A stretch of 64,000 nucleotides of DNA, from the NCBI GenBank assembly GCA_013214065.1, contig JABSPK010000002.1:186001-250000 (forward strand), given 5' to 3'. Below are positions 35,376 to 43,685 of the stretch, piece after piece. The notes below the pieces were generated by a model, which was given only the letters and a program-made list of their open reading frames with translations, was not told the origin of the DNA and did not search any database. How positions within the stretch are numbered: position 1 is the first letter of the stretch; every line of letters starts with the position of its first letter. The position numbers were made by a program, and so were the translations under genes. Source of the DNA: Flavobacteriaceae bacterium (GTDB taxonomy: Bacteria > Bacteroidota > Bacteroidia > Flavobacteriales > Flavobacteriaceae).

Positions 35376-36728
35376 TTATTTAAATACCGCCTTATAGATG
35401 TCGTTTCCATTGGCGAACAACAACAAAGCCACTAGGATGAAAAAGCCCACCATTTGTGCGTATTCCAAGAACTTATCGCTAGGCTTGCGTCCAGAAACCA
35501 TTTCGTATAACAAGAACATGACGTGCCCCCCGTCCAAAGCAGGGATCGGCAACACGTTCATAAAGGCCAGGATGATCGAAATCAACGCGGTAGTCGACCA
35601 GAATGCGGCCCAGTCCCAAGTATCGGGGAACATGCTACCAATTGCGGCGAACCCCCCAACACCTTTATACGCTCCTGTAGACGGGTTGAAGATCTTCTTC
35701 AATTGTTTCGCATAATTCCCCAAGGTTTCAACGCCTTTGTTTATACCGGCCGGAATGGCCTCTAAAAACGAGTATTCTTCGGTCGCGATAGCAAAGTAGC
35801 CATTGTCGGCGTACTCCTCAACGGTCAGGTTCAATAACCCCAAACCGAGTTTTCCTTCTTCATTGACCTTGGCCTGTACCTCCATCATCGTTCCGTTCCT
35901 ATTGATACTGGCGGTCACTTCTTCGCCTTTGTAATTCGCAAGTAGCGGACTGACCTGATCGTAGTATTCGGCCGCTTGGCCATTGATGGTGACAAAAGCG
36001 TCCCCTTTGATGAAATCGGCCCCGGTATTGTGCGAACCTTCCGAAATCTCGGAAACGATAAAAGGTTGGCGGAAACTCAAGAAACGTACCTTATCCTCGT
36101 CTTCGAGCAAGGTGGCGATGAAATCGACGGGGATGTCCTTTTCGATCCGTTGCCCATCGCGTTCGATGGTCACACGGTTACCGTTGATCAGTTCCAAATA
36201 AACACTTCGAAAGGATTTGATCGGGTTGCCATCGACTTCCAATATCTTATCGCCGGTCTCGATGCCCGCCTTGGCGCCGATGGTCTCTTCGACCACCCAA
36301 ACCCCATCCTTAAGGCTGTCCATAGGAATGTACTCTTCCCCATATTTGTAGGCCATCCCGATATAGATGATGACGGCCAAAATAAAGTTTACGGTGACCC
36401 CTCCTAGCATGATGATCAACCGTTGCCAAGCCGGTTTGCTTCGAAACTCCCAGGGTTTGGGCTCCTCTTTCATGGCTTCGGTATCCATGCTCTCATCGAT
36501 CATACCGCTGATCTTCACATAGCCTCCCAAGGGCAACCATCCGATACCGTAAACGGTCTCACCGATTTTCTTTTTGAAGAGGGAATATTTGATATCGAAA
36601 AACAGGTAGAATTTCTCGACACGGGTCTTGAATAATTTAGCAGGTATAAAATGGCCCAACTCATGGAGCACAATCAAAATCGAAAGGCTCAAAAAGAATT
36701 GGATGACCTGTATGACTATGGGGTTCAT
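35376..36728 (-). CDS. rseP: Site-2 (M50) intramembrane metalloprotease, RseP family
   Basis: 450 aa. It has the zinc motif HELGH (His22, Glu23, His26) in the first transmembrane helix, two PDZ-like domains (about 130-310, with GAKAGIETGDKILEVDGNPI and GADFIKGDAFVTINGQ), and the third ligand motif LDGGH near residue 395. Membrane helices lie at both ends. RseP cleaves anti-sigma factors and signal-peptide remnants in the inner membrane. With two ECF sigma systems in this window it is a plausible processing enzyme, but only by family knowledge. Confidence 0.95.
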   Translation of the reverse strand: MNPIVIQVIQFFLSLSILIVLHELGHFIPAKLFKTRVEKFYLFFDIKYSLFKKKIGETVYGIGWLPLGGYVKISGMIDESMDTEAMKEEPKPWEFRSKPAWQRLIIMLGGVTVNFILAVIIYIGMAYKYGEEYIPMDSLKDGVWVVEETIGAKAGIETGDKILEVDGNPIKSFRSVYLELINGNRVTIERDGQRIEKDIPVDFIATLLEDEDKVRFLSFRQPFIVSEISEGSHNTGADFIKGDAFVTINGQAAEYYDQVSPLLANYKGEEVTASINRNGTMMEVQAKVNEEGKLGLGLLNLTVEEYADNGYFAIATEEYSFLEAIPAGINKGVETLGNYAKQLKKIFNPSTGAYKGVGGFAAIGSMFPDTWDWAAFWSTTALISIILAFMNVLPIPALDGGHVMFLLYEMVSGRKPSDKFLEYAQMVGFFILVALLLFANGNDIYKAVFK

Positions 36729-36843
36729 TTCAACATTATTTCACTAAGCTGACAAAAGTAAGTTTTTAACACCGCTTATAAAAACCCGTTCGACGAACCG
36801 CCGATCGATTTAAGAAACAATTAGCATGAAAAGCCCCGCATGA

Positions 36844-36875
36844 TTTGATGCCCTCTGAATTGGGCCTTACCTTTG
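36844..36875 (+). promoter_or_regulatory. Bacteroidetes-type promoter of the SCO1 gene
   Basis: TTTG (36844-36847), a 20-base spacer and TACCTTTG (36868-36875) match the -33/-7 consensus TTTG-N19/20-TAnnTTTG. The -7 box ends only 5 bases before the ATG at 36881, so the transcript would start at or next to the start codon. Confidence 0.65.
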
Positions 36876-36880
36876 TACCC

Positions 36881-37558
36881 ATGCGAAAATTCCTGGCCCA
36901 GTTCAAATTATTCGGCACCGTTTTGCTGATTTTATCGGCCGTCATCATTTACTTCATGTATGATGCCTTGCGACCCCAACGCCGACTGCCGATCTACCAA
37001 CCGAATATGGTGAACCAAGAATTGGTCGATAGCAGTCTTTTCGACCGTAAAAAATACCATACCATAGCGGATTTCGCCTTGACCAACCAGAACGGTCGTA
37101 CCATCACCCAGGCAGACTATTCCGGTAAGATCTACATTGCCGATTTTTTCTTTACGACCTGCCCCAGTATCTGCCCGATCATGACCAAGAACATGGCCCG
37201 GATTCAAGGGTCGATCCTGGATGATGACGAGGTGTTGTTGCTCTCGCATTCGGTGACCCCTGACATCGATTCGGTGGCGCAATTGAAACGATACGCTCTG
37301 GAAAAAGGGGTGCTTGATCATAAATGGAACTTGGTGACCGGCGATAAGAAACAGATCTATGAACTGGCCCGCAAATCATACTTAGCGGTGAAAACCGATG
37401 GTGACGGTGGCCCCTATGACATGATCCATACCGAAAACTTTATTTTGGTGGATAAGGAAAAACGCATTCGCGGATTTTACGACGGTACCCGGCCCGAGGA
37501 TATCGAAAAATTGATGGACGACCTGCACGTCTTAAAGCAATCTTACGGGGAAGAATAG
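36881..37558 (+). CDS. SCO1/SenC-family copper chaperone / thioredoxin-like protein
   Basis: 225 aa from ATG 36881, chosen because the promoter ends just upstream and because an N-terminal membrane anchor follows (LFGTVLLILSAVIIYFMYDAL). The thioredoxin fold carries the copper motif CPSIC (Cys94, Cys98) and the distal His in MIHTENF. SCO proteins deliver copper to the CuA site of cytochrome oxidase from the periplasmic side. No cytochrome oxidase gene adjoins; the next genes are for ferrous iron uptake. Confidence 0.92.
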   Translation: MRKFLAQFKLFGTVLLILSAVIIYFMYDALRPQRRLPIYQPNMVNQELVDSSLFDRKKYHTIADFALTNQNGRTITQADYSGKIYIADFFFTTCPSICPIMTKNMARIQGSILDDDEVLLLSHSVTPDIDSVAQLKRYALEKGVLDHKWNLVTGDKKQIYELARKSYLAVKTDGDGGPYDMIHTENFILVDKEKRIRGFYDGTRPEDIEKLMDDLHVLKQSYGEE

Positions 37559-37620
37559 GTTGGTATATGGATTTTAGCGTATTTTTATTTACTTAAAATC
37601 AATCGAAATAAGATCTGCTT

Positions 37621-37860
37621 TTGACGATCGCCGATTTGAAACAGGGCCAAAAGGGTATTATCAAGGAGTTTGACGACGAACTGCCCCCGATCAAGTTATT
37701 GGAATTGGGGTGTTTGCCCGGCAATGAAGTCGAATTGGTGCAAATCGCCCCCTTGAACGACCCCATCTATATCAATGTCAACGGTTCACATATTGCCATT
37801 CGTAAGCAAATGGCCGAACGAATCGCCCTCGAGGGCGTCGAAGAAGCCCCCGAACCATGA
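37621..37860 (+). CDS. feoA: Ferrous iron transport protein A
   Basis: 79 aa, SH3-like FeoA domain (LKQGQKGIIKEFDDE, LLELGCLPGNEVELVQIAPL, SHIAIRKQMAERI). The start must be TTG at 37621: an in-frame TAA at 37609 closes the frame and no ATG lies between. Its last codons overlap the feoB start (ATGA at 37857), so the two are translationally coupled. FeoA binds FeoB and helps Fe(II) uptake. Confidence 0.92.
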   Translation: MTIADLKQGQKGIIKEFDDELPPIKLLELGCLPGNEVELVQIAPLNDPIYINVNGSHIAIRKQMAERIALEGVEEAPEP

Positions 37861-40046
37861 GCAAAAGCATCAATGTCGCCCTTATCGGAAACCCGAATAC
37901 CGGTAAAACCTCGGTCTTCAACCAGCTTACCGGCCTGAATCAAAAAGTCGGGAATTACCCCGGAATTACCGTTGAGAAAAAAGAAGGCATCTGTAAACTC
38001 CCCAGAGGGGTCAAGGCCCATATTCTCGATCTGCCGGGTACCTACAGCCTGAATACCACTTCATTGGACGAAAGCATCGTGGTCGAATTGCTTTTGAACA
38101 AGGCCGATAAAGACTACCCCGATGTCGCCGTGGTCATTACCGATGTTGAAAACCTCAAACGCAATCTGTTGTTGTTTACCCAAATCAAGGATTTGGGTAT
38201 ACCGACCCTTTTGGTCATTAACATGACAGATCAAATGGCAAAGAAGGGGATTTCCATCGATGTGGAGGCTTTGGAAAAAGCATTGGACACGCAAATCGCC
38301 CTGGTCAGTACACGAAAAGGGGAAGGGATCGAACGCGTCAAAGAACTCATCCAAAACTACCGCTCCCTATCCACCCTTCCCAATCTGGACACCCGTCGTA
38401 TCGAACCCAAATACTTCGATAGGCTGCTGCAAGCCTTCCCCAAAGAATCGGTCTATAAGCTGTGGCTGGTCATTACACAGGATGTGAACTTCATGCCCAT
38501 CGAGAAAAAGCGGATCCAAGATGCCACTTCATTCACGACCAAGTCGAAAGACGAATTAAAGAAATTACAGCACCGTGAAACGGTACTTCGGTACCAGTTC
38601 ATCAACAACGCCTTGAAGAAAGCGTATTCGGTAAATCCCGAAAAAGCAAAAGGGTTGGGGGCTGCCCTTGACCGGATTTTGACCCATAAGGTGTTCGGCT
38701 ACCTCATCTTTTTTGCCATCTTATTATTGATTTTCCAAGCGATTTTCGATTGGAGCGGTTATCCTTCCGACTTCATCGATGCGCAATTCGCCCAATTGTC
38801 CGATTGGTTGAAAACCACCTTACCCTCGGGCATATTCACCGATTTGTTGGCCGAAGGGGTCTTGGCCGGTATCGGGGGGATCTTGGTCTTCGTACCCCAA
38901 ATCGCCTTTTTGTTCCTGCTCATTGCACTCTTGGAAGAATCGGGCTATATGAGCCGCGTCGTATTCTTGATGGACCGGCTAATGCGACCGTTCGGATTGA
39001 GTGGCAAAAGTGTGGTGCCTTTGATTTCGGGTACCGCCTGTGCCATTCCTGCCGTAATGGCCACACGAACTATAGAAAATTGGAAAGAACGGTTGATCAC
39101 CATTCTTGTGGTACCCTTCACGACCTGTTCGGCCCGACTGCCGGTATACTTGATATTGATCGCCTTGGTCATCCCAGAAGGTACGTTCTTGGGCATCAGT
39201 TATCAAGCATTGACCTTGATGGTACTCTACCTTTTAGGTTTTGCAATGGCCATCGGTTCGGCCATGGTCTTACACAAGATCCTTAAGATCCGTTCCCGTT
39301 CCGTCTTTATGATCGAAATGCCCAATTACCGGATGCCCCTGGCCAAGAACGTGTTGATCACCGTGGTCGAAAAGACCAAGAGCTTTGTCTTCGGTGCCGG
39401 TAAGATCATTTTGGCCATCTCGATCATTCTCTGGTTTCTGGGGTCGAATGGTCATTCAGACGACTTTAAAAATGCCGAATCGATCGTTAATGAACGCATC
39501 GAGTCCGAAGGTTTGAACCAATACAGCCGCAATTATATCGACACCAACATCGAGCACCTTCAAGAGGCGAACCCAAATCAATCCATAGAAACGGTTATGG
39601 CGGCTTTGGAAGAAAGCGCCCGCCAACAGGAAATCTCCAGCTACCGTTTAGAGCATTCGTATATCGGCCAACTGGGCAAGTTCATCGAACCCCTGGTACG
39701 ACCCTTGGGCTATGATTGGAAAATCGGTATCGCGGTCTTGACCTCGTTCGCGGCACGCGAAGTGTTCGTCGGTACTTTGGCCACCATATACAGTGTGGGT
39801 AATGATGAAGAAGAGACCATAAAAAATCGCATGGAGGCCGAACTGGATGAAGCAGGACAACCGCTCTTCAATTTGGCTACAGGGGTTTCTTTGATGCTTT
39901 TCTATGCTTTTGCCATGCAATGCATGAGCACCCTGGCCATTGTAAAACGCGAGACCAACTCTTGGAAATGGCCGATGCTGCAGCTCGCCTTTATGAGTGT
40001 ATTTGCGTATCTTGTGGCCTTCTCGGCCTACCAATTGATCAGTTAA
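37857..40046 (+). CDS. feoB: Ferrous iron transporter FeoB
   Basis: 729 aa. An N-terminal G protein has P-loop GNPNTGKTS (11-19), DLPGTYSL for G3 and NMTD for G4. A linker helical domain follows (about 185-275), then a membrane domain with two gate regions (for example GILVFVPQIAFLFLLIALLEESGYMSR split over residues 340-365, SGTACAIPAVMATRT, and AVLTSFAAREVFVGTLATIY). It imports Fe(II) across the inner membrane. Start overlaps feoA by 4 bases; a small Cys-rich gene begins directly after the stop. Complete and of normal length. Confidence 0.96.
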   Translation: MSKSINVALIGNPNTGKTSVFNQLTGLNQKVGNYPGITVEKKEGICKLPRGVKAHILDLPGTYSLNTTSLDESIVVELLLNKADKDYPDVAVVITDVENLKRNLLLFTQIKDLGIPTLLVINMTDQMAKKGISIDVEALEKALDTQIALVSTRKGEGIERVKELIQNYRSLSTLPNLDTRRIEPKYFDRLLQAFPKESVYKLWLVITQDVNFMPIEKKRIQDATSFTTKSKDELKKLQHRETVLRYQFINNALKKAYSVNPEKAKGLGAALDRILTHKVFGYLIFFAILLLIFQAIFDWSGYPSDFIDAQFAQLSDWLKTTLPSGIFTDLLAEGVLAGIGGILVFVPQIAFLFLLIALLEESGYMSRVVFLMDRLMRPFGLSGKSVVPLISGTACAIPAVMATRTIENWKERLITILVVPFTTCSARLPVYLILIALVIPEGTFLGISYQALTLMVLYLLGFAMAIGSAMVLHKILKIRSRSVFMIEMPNYRMPLAKNVLITVVEKTKSFVFGAGKIILAISIILWFLGSNGHSDDFKNAESIVNERIESEGLNQYSRNYIDTNIEHLQEANPNQSIETVMAALEESARQQEISSYRLEHSYIGQLGKFIEPLVRPLGYDWKIGIAVLTSFAAREVFVGTLATIYSVGNDEEETIKNRMEAELDEAGQPLFNLATGVSLMLFYAFAMQCMSTLAIVKRETNSWKWPMLQLAFMSVFAYLVAFSAYQLIS

Positions 40047-40196
40047 ATGGAAACCCTACAGTACATATTGGCCTATTCGACCCTAGCGATCGCTCTGGGG
40101 TACCTCATCAAAAAATACCTCCTTCCGAAAACCCTTTTAGCCACGAAAAAGAAGGACACCAAGTCCTGCTGCAGCGACGACTGCGGGTGCCATTGA
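40047..40196 (+). CDS. FeoB-associated Cys-rich membrane protein
   Basis: A 49-aa protein whose ATG directly follows the feoB stop (TAAATG). It has an N-terminal membrane helix (YILAYSTLAIALGYLIKKYLL) and a C-terminal Cys-rich tail, KSCCSDDCGCH, with four Cys and a terminal His. This matches the small FeoB-associated protein family (sometimes called FeoC-like by position). It may bind Fe(II) or help assemble FeoB. It is easily missed because of its length. Confidence 0.85.
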   Translation: METLQYILAYSTLAIALGYLIKKYLLPKTLLATKKKDTKSCCSDDCGCH

Positions 40197-40255
40197 TTTT
40201 TTTTCGACCCTAACTTATTGTATTTCAGGTATATCCTATTTTTTTCCCAGCCCGC

Positions 40256-40274
40256 TGTAACCTTTTGTATTTTG
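40256..40274 (+). promoter_or_regulatory. Candidate ECF promoter upstream of the second sigma gene
   Basis: TGTAACCTTTTGTATTTTG on the plus strand, 33 bases before the sigma start codon. The TGTAACCTT core matches the TGTTAACCTT elements of the other ECF locus (16361-16407). Confidence 0.45.
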
Positions 40275-40307
40275 TTGACTATATAAGTCAAACACCAACT
40301 ATTAGAC

Positions 40308-40832
40308 ATGCTGTTGGAGCAACAGACCGATGAAGCGATCATGGCCGAAGTGGCCCAAGGAAATTTGGAGAAGCTACGCCTTTTATTCGATAGGCACCAC
40401 GTACACCTTTTCAATTTCCTTTACAAAATGAGCGGTGACCGCATGCTGAGCGAAGATCTGACGCAAGATGTCTTTTACAAGGTGATGAAATACCGAAGTT
40501 CATACAACAATGGCAATTTCCTTTCGTGGATGTTCACCATCGCGAGAAACAGCTTAAAGACCCATTTTACCCGAAATAAAGAACGGCATGGTGATTTGGA
40601 AAGCGTTGCACATCGGTTGGAAAACGAAACACGGCAAGAAGAGTATACCCATCTGCACCAAGCCCTACAGCAATTGGAACCTTCTGATCGGGAAGTAGTG
40701 ATCATGAACCGCTTTCAAGGTATCAAGTACCAAGAATTGGCAGAGATCATGGACAGTACCCCAGGAGCCGTCAAAACCAAAGTCAGTCGGGCACTGAAAA
40801 AGTTGAAAACGATTTACATGCAAACCATTTGA
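40308..40832 (+). CDS. ECF-type RNA polymerase sigma factor
   Basis: 174 aa. Region 2 is LFNFLYKMSGDRMLSEDLTQDVFYKVMKYR, seen from residue 43; NFLSWMFTIARNSLKTHF follows. Region 4 is DREVVIMNRFQGIKYQELAEIM ending with AVKTKVSRALKKLK. First gene of a four-gene operon with a HEAT-repeat membrane protein and two DUF4097-like secreted proteins. Its stop lies 2 bases before the next ATG (40835). Confidence 0.94.
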   Translation: MLLEQQTDEAIMAEVAQGNLEKLRLLFDRHHVHLFNFLYKMSGDRMLSEDLTQDVFYKVMKYRSSYNNGNFLSWMFTIARNSLKTHFTRNKERHGDLESVAHRLENETRQEEYTHLHQALQQLEPSDREVVIMNRFQGIKYQELAEIMDSTPGAVKTKVSRALKKLKTIYMQTI

Positions 40833-40834
40833 TC

Positions 40835-41620
40835 ATGGACAAAGCAGCATTCATAAACCACATTCCGGACTTTTTGGAAGGCAGTTTGACGACAGCCCAG
40901 CAGCAGGAATTCGAAAAAGCCTTTAAGCAAAATCCAGAATGGCAAGAAGATGTCAATGCCTATACCCAGCTGTTCAAGGCCTTCTCGGAAGAACCCCAGG
41001 TCAAGCCCTCACCGCAGCTGCGCCAAGGTTTTGATCAGATGTTGAAAGAAGCCCAGCAACAGCAGGTAGCCGTGGTCTCCCTGCCTACATCCTCCAGAAA
41101 AGGGTTCGGTGGCTTTTACCGTATCGCGGCCAGTATCGCGATCCTTATCGGAACCTTTGTTTTCGGTCGCTATTTAGGGGCGAAACAATCGGATCTGACC
41201 ATCGCCCAAGTACAACAAGAACAACAAGCCCTGATCCAGACTACGATGATTTCCTTAATGGAAAACGAATCGGCCAGTAAGCGGATCCAAGGGGTCCAAT
41301 ACATCGAGGAATTCAAGGAGCCTGACGCGGCGATCGTCGATGCCTTGACCGATCGGATGCTGAACGACGAGAATACCAACGTACGTCTCACCGCAATGGA
41401 AGCCTTGTCGCGGTTCAAAACCTCAGAAAAAGTCAAGACGGCCTTTATTACCGCCCTCGAAACCGAGCAAGATCCGAGCATGCAGATCGCCATCATCCAA
41501 CTATTGGTCGAGATCCAAGAGAAAAAGGCGATTGGCCCTATGCAACGATTGCTTGAAAACGAGGCGACCCAACCTTTTATCAAAGACCAAATAACCACCT
41601 TATTACCAAAAATCATATAA
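40835..41620 (+). CDS. Membrane HEAT-repeat protein, candidate anti-sigma factor
   Basis: 261 aa from ATG 40835 (a TTG at 40829 overlaps the sigma stop). The N-terminal 80 residues resemble anti-sigma N-domains (FINHIPDFLEGSLTTAQQQEFE ... NPEWQEDVNAY) but lack the zinc motif. One transmembrane helix follows near 92-112 (IAASIAILIGTFVFGRYLG), then periplasmic HEAT-like repeats (VDALTDRMLNDENTNVRLTA ... VKTAFITALETEQDPSMQIA). It should bind the adjacent sigma factor and sense an envelope state outside. HEAT repeats in this position are unusual but known from Bacteroidetes. Confidence 0.82.
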   Translation: MDKAAFINHIPDFLEGSLTTAQQQEFEKAFKQNPEWQEDVNAYTQLFKAFSEEPQVKPSPQLRQGFDQMLKEAQQQQVAVVSLPTSSRKGFGGFYRIAASIAILIGTFVFGRYLGAKQSDLTIAQVQQEQQALIQTTMISLMENESASKRIQGVQYIEEFKEPDAAIVDALTDRMLNDENTNVRLTAMEALSRFKTSEKVKTAFITALETEQDPSMQIAIIQLLVEIQEKKAIGPMQRLLENEATQPFIKDQITTLLPKII

Positions 41621-41638
41621 ATCAAAAAGCGAATAATT

Positions 41639-42394
41639 ATGAAACGTTTGACTACACTTTTATTAGTATGTGCCGTAGCTACGATAGGCTATGCTCAAAA
41701 TGATTACAGCAAATCATTGAACGGGATCGATTGGGTGAAAATCGAATCGAAAGCCGATGTGACCGTCAAGACCCATGACAAAAATGAGATCCTGATCAAA
41801 TCGGGCAAGGCGAAAGGCACCCCTGATCGTGCCAAGGGCTTGAAACTTGTTGGCCAAAACGGCGGCACCGATAATACCGATGTCGGTTTTTACGTAGTGC
41901 AGGATGGCAACAACCTGATCGTCAAAAACCTGCGCAAATCGGACCGGGCCGAGATCTATTTACCGAAAACCCAAAAGGTCTCGGTAAAGACCACCTGGCA
42001 TGGCAACATGAAAATCAGTGGATTCTCCTCTGAAATCGAGGCCAATGCACAATTGAACGGTAGTGTATATATCGAGAACGTAAACGGACCGGTTACCGCC
42101 AATGCCTTGAACGGAACCGTTGAAGTCATTTTCGATGCGATCAACCAAGCTTCACCCATTTCGATCTTTACCACCAACGGCACGGTCGATGTCAGCCTTC
42201 CGCAGAACACTCCGGCCAACCTTTCCATGAGTAGCTGGAACGGCGATGTGTATTCGAATTTCGACATTTCGAAACCCTCAAAAGAAGGCATGCGATCAGT
42301 GGCCGGCCGCAAAGTAACAGGGGTCATCAACAATGGTGGCGTCGACATCAAATTGCGTTCTACCAATGGCAACATCTACTTGAGAAAAAAGTAA
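41639..42394 (+). CDS. Secreted DUF4097-like beta-helix protein 1
   Basis: 251 aa, signal MKRLTTLLLVCAVATIGYAQ. The mature part shows the repeated beta strands typical of DUF4097 (VKIESKADVTVKTHDKNEILI, KVSVKTTWHGNMKISGFSSEIEANAQ, LNGTVEVIFDA, NGTVDVSLPQNTPANLSMSSWNGDVYSNFD), ending in RSTNGNIYLRKK. These proteins probably form right-handed beta-helix-like surfaces. Same operon as the ECF pair; the next gene is a paralogue with the same end. Confidence 0.85.
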   Translation: MKRLTTLLLVCAVATIGYAQNDYSKSLNGIDWVKIESKADVTVKTHDKNEILIKSGKAKGTPDRAKGLKLVGQNGGTDNTDVGFYVVQDGNNLIVKNLRKSDRAEIYLPKTQKVSVKTTWHGNMKISGFSSEIEANAQLNGSVYIENVNGPVTANALNGTVEVIFDAINQASPISIFTTNGTVDVSLPQNTPANLSMSSWNGDVYSNFDISKPSKEGMRSVAGRKVTGVINNGGVDIKLRSTNGNIYLRKK

Positions 42395-42424
42395 CCCATC
42401 ACGAACATCAAAAAACGAACAGTC

Positions 42425-43141
42425 ATGAAAAAACAAATCGTCACCTTGGCCCTTGCACTGGCGTGCCTTACGGTCCATGCACAGAAAACCATCGAGAGGA
42501 ATTTCGACCACAACGACCGCTATATCGAGCTCAAGGTACCATTCGCCAACGACATCCAGATCAAGACCTGGGACAAGCAAACGGTCTACTTCAAAGCCGA
42601 ACTCAGCACTGAGGACAACCAATTTCTGGAACTGTACGAGCTCGACGTTTTCGAAACAAGCGGCGCCTTGACAATCACTGCGAAACCTGAAGACATCTTT
42701 GAGGCCATGTACGACGCATGGAAAAGCGAGAACAAAGGCAAAAAGAAGCGGTCTTATTACCATACCCAGAAAGACTACGAATTCAATTATACCTTGTATG
42801 TGCCCAAAAATGCACAGTTTCGGGTAAGCAGTATCAATGGGGACATGAAGGCCGAAGTCGTCGATGGCAACCTTACCGCCGATTTAATCAACGGAAACAT
42901 CGAAATCGACCGTTTTTCAGGGAATCTTGATCTCAGCACCATCAACGGGGAAATCGATCTTAAAGTGGCTGGCGTCAGCATGGTGGCCGAGACCATACAT
43001 GGTGATATCTATGCCGACGAAGGCCTCCAATTGGCTTCCTCAGATCGTCATGTCGGACAAAAAGTCTCACAAAAAATCAGCAATGCCACCACCCAACTGC
43101 GTTTGAACACCATCAACGGCAACATGTACTTGCGCAAATAA
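42425..43141 (+). CDS. Secreted DUF4097-like beta-helix protein 2
   Basis: 238 aa, signal MKKQIVTLALALACLTVHAQ. Strand repeats (RYIELKVPFANDIQIKTWDKQ, FRVSSINGDMKAEVVDGNLTADLINGNIEID) end in LNTINGNMYLRK, like the preceding paralogue. A basic patch (KSENKGKKKRSYYH) is inserted near residue 100. Last gene of the ECF operon, followed by a strong terminator at 43164-43191. Confidence 0.85.
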   Translation: MKKQIVTLALALACLTVHAQKTIERNFDHNDRYIELKVPFANDIQIKTWDKQTVYFKAELSTEDNQFLELYELDVFETSGALTITAKPEDIFEAMYDAWKSENKGKKKRSYYHTQKDYEFNYTLYVPKNAQFRVSSINGDMKAEVVDGNLTADLINGNIEIDRFSGNLDLSTINGEIDLKVAGVSMVAETIHGDIYADEGLQLASSDRHVGQKVSQKISNATTQLRLNTINGNMYLRK

Positions 43142-43163
43142 CCATCCATAGCCTTACGGTATG

Positions 43164-43191
43164 AAACGGCCTTCAAATGAAGGCCGTTTTC
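43164..43191 (+). terminator. Terminator of the ECF/DUF4097 operon
   Basis: AAACGGCCTTCA pairs with TGAAGGCCGTTT over a short A-rich loop, followed by TTCGTTTT. It lies 22 bases past the stop at 43141. Its presence argues against the ORF beginning at 43161 as the true start of the next gene. Confidence 0.85.
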
Positions 43192-43259
43192 GTTTTCCTA
43201 CCTTAAGCAACAGCTTTTGCCGTATATTTCGTAAATTAAGTCCACACAAATACAGCATC

Positions 43260-43664
43260 ATGAAAAAACTGAATATCGCCTTTGCTATGGTCTGCGTACT
43301 TGTTCTTTGCGCATGCTCATCGACCAAAAACCAAGACACGGCCTCTGCCGATGTAAAAGAGAAACTCGAAGAACGCAATCGCGGTAACGTACCCTTGCTT
43401 ACCAAGATCCGACAGCTCCCAGGGGTCACGCTTCGAAACGGCACCCCCATAGTGACCAAAGCCACCAATTCGGTCAGCAATCAAGGTTCGTTCGAACCCC
43501 TGTATGTCTTGAACAACTATATCGTCGGTAACTCCTTCGCCTCTGTCAACGAACTCGTTGACAATTTCAATGTGAAAAAGGTCGAAGTGCTTTCCGATCA
43601 AGAGGCGGCCTTTTACGGTTCACGCGCGGCGACAGGGGTGATCAAAATCACCACCTTCAAATAG
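43260..43664 (+). CDS. Stand-alone TonB-plug-like lipoprotein
   Basis: 134 aa from ATG 43260, which opens a lipoprotein signal (MKKLNIAFAMVCVLVLCAC). The upstream open frame from 43161 runs through a terminator and is rejected. The C-terminal 60 residues match the end of a TonB-dependent receptor plug: PLYVLNNYIVGN, VNELVDNFNVKKVEVLSDQEA, AFYGSRAATGVIKITT, as in SusC-type plugs. There is no barrel. Such isolated plugs are seen in Bacteroidetes but their role is unknown; they could interact with TonB or cap another receptor. Confidence 0.75.
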   Translation: MKKLNIAFAMVCVLVLCACSSTKNQDTASADVKEKLEERNRGNVPLLTKIRQLPGVTLRNGTPIVTKATNSVSNQGSFEPLYVLNNYIVGNSFASVNELVDNFNVKKVEVLSDQEAAFYGSRAATGVIKITTFK

Positions 43665-43685
43665 GCTAATAATAAATACAAAACC

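Noticed and set aside
38750-39286. 178-codon frame inside feoB
   Set aside because: Shadow frame of the conserved FeoB membrane domain; its His/Arg-rich text is typical of an out-of-frame reading.
43161-43259. Upstream extension of the plug lipoprotein gene
   Set aside because: It runs through a strong terminator hairpin and lacks a signal peptide; the ATG at 43260 gives a proper lipoprotein signal.
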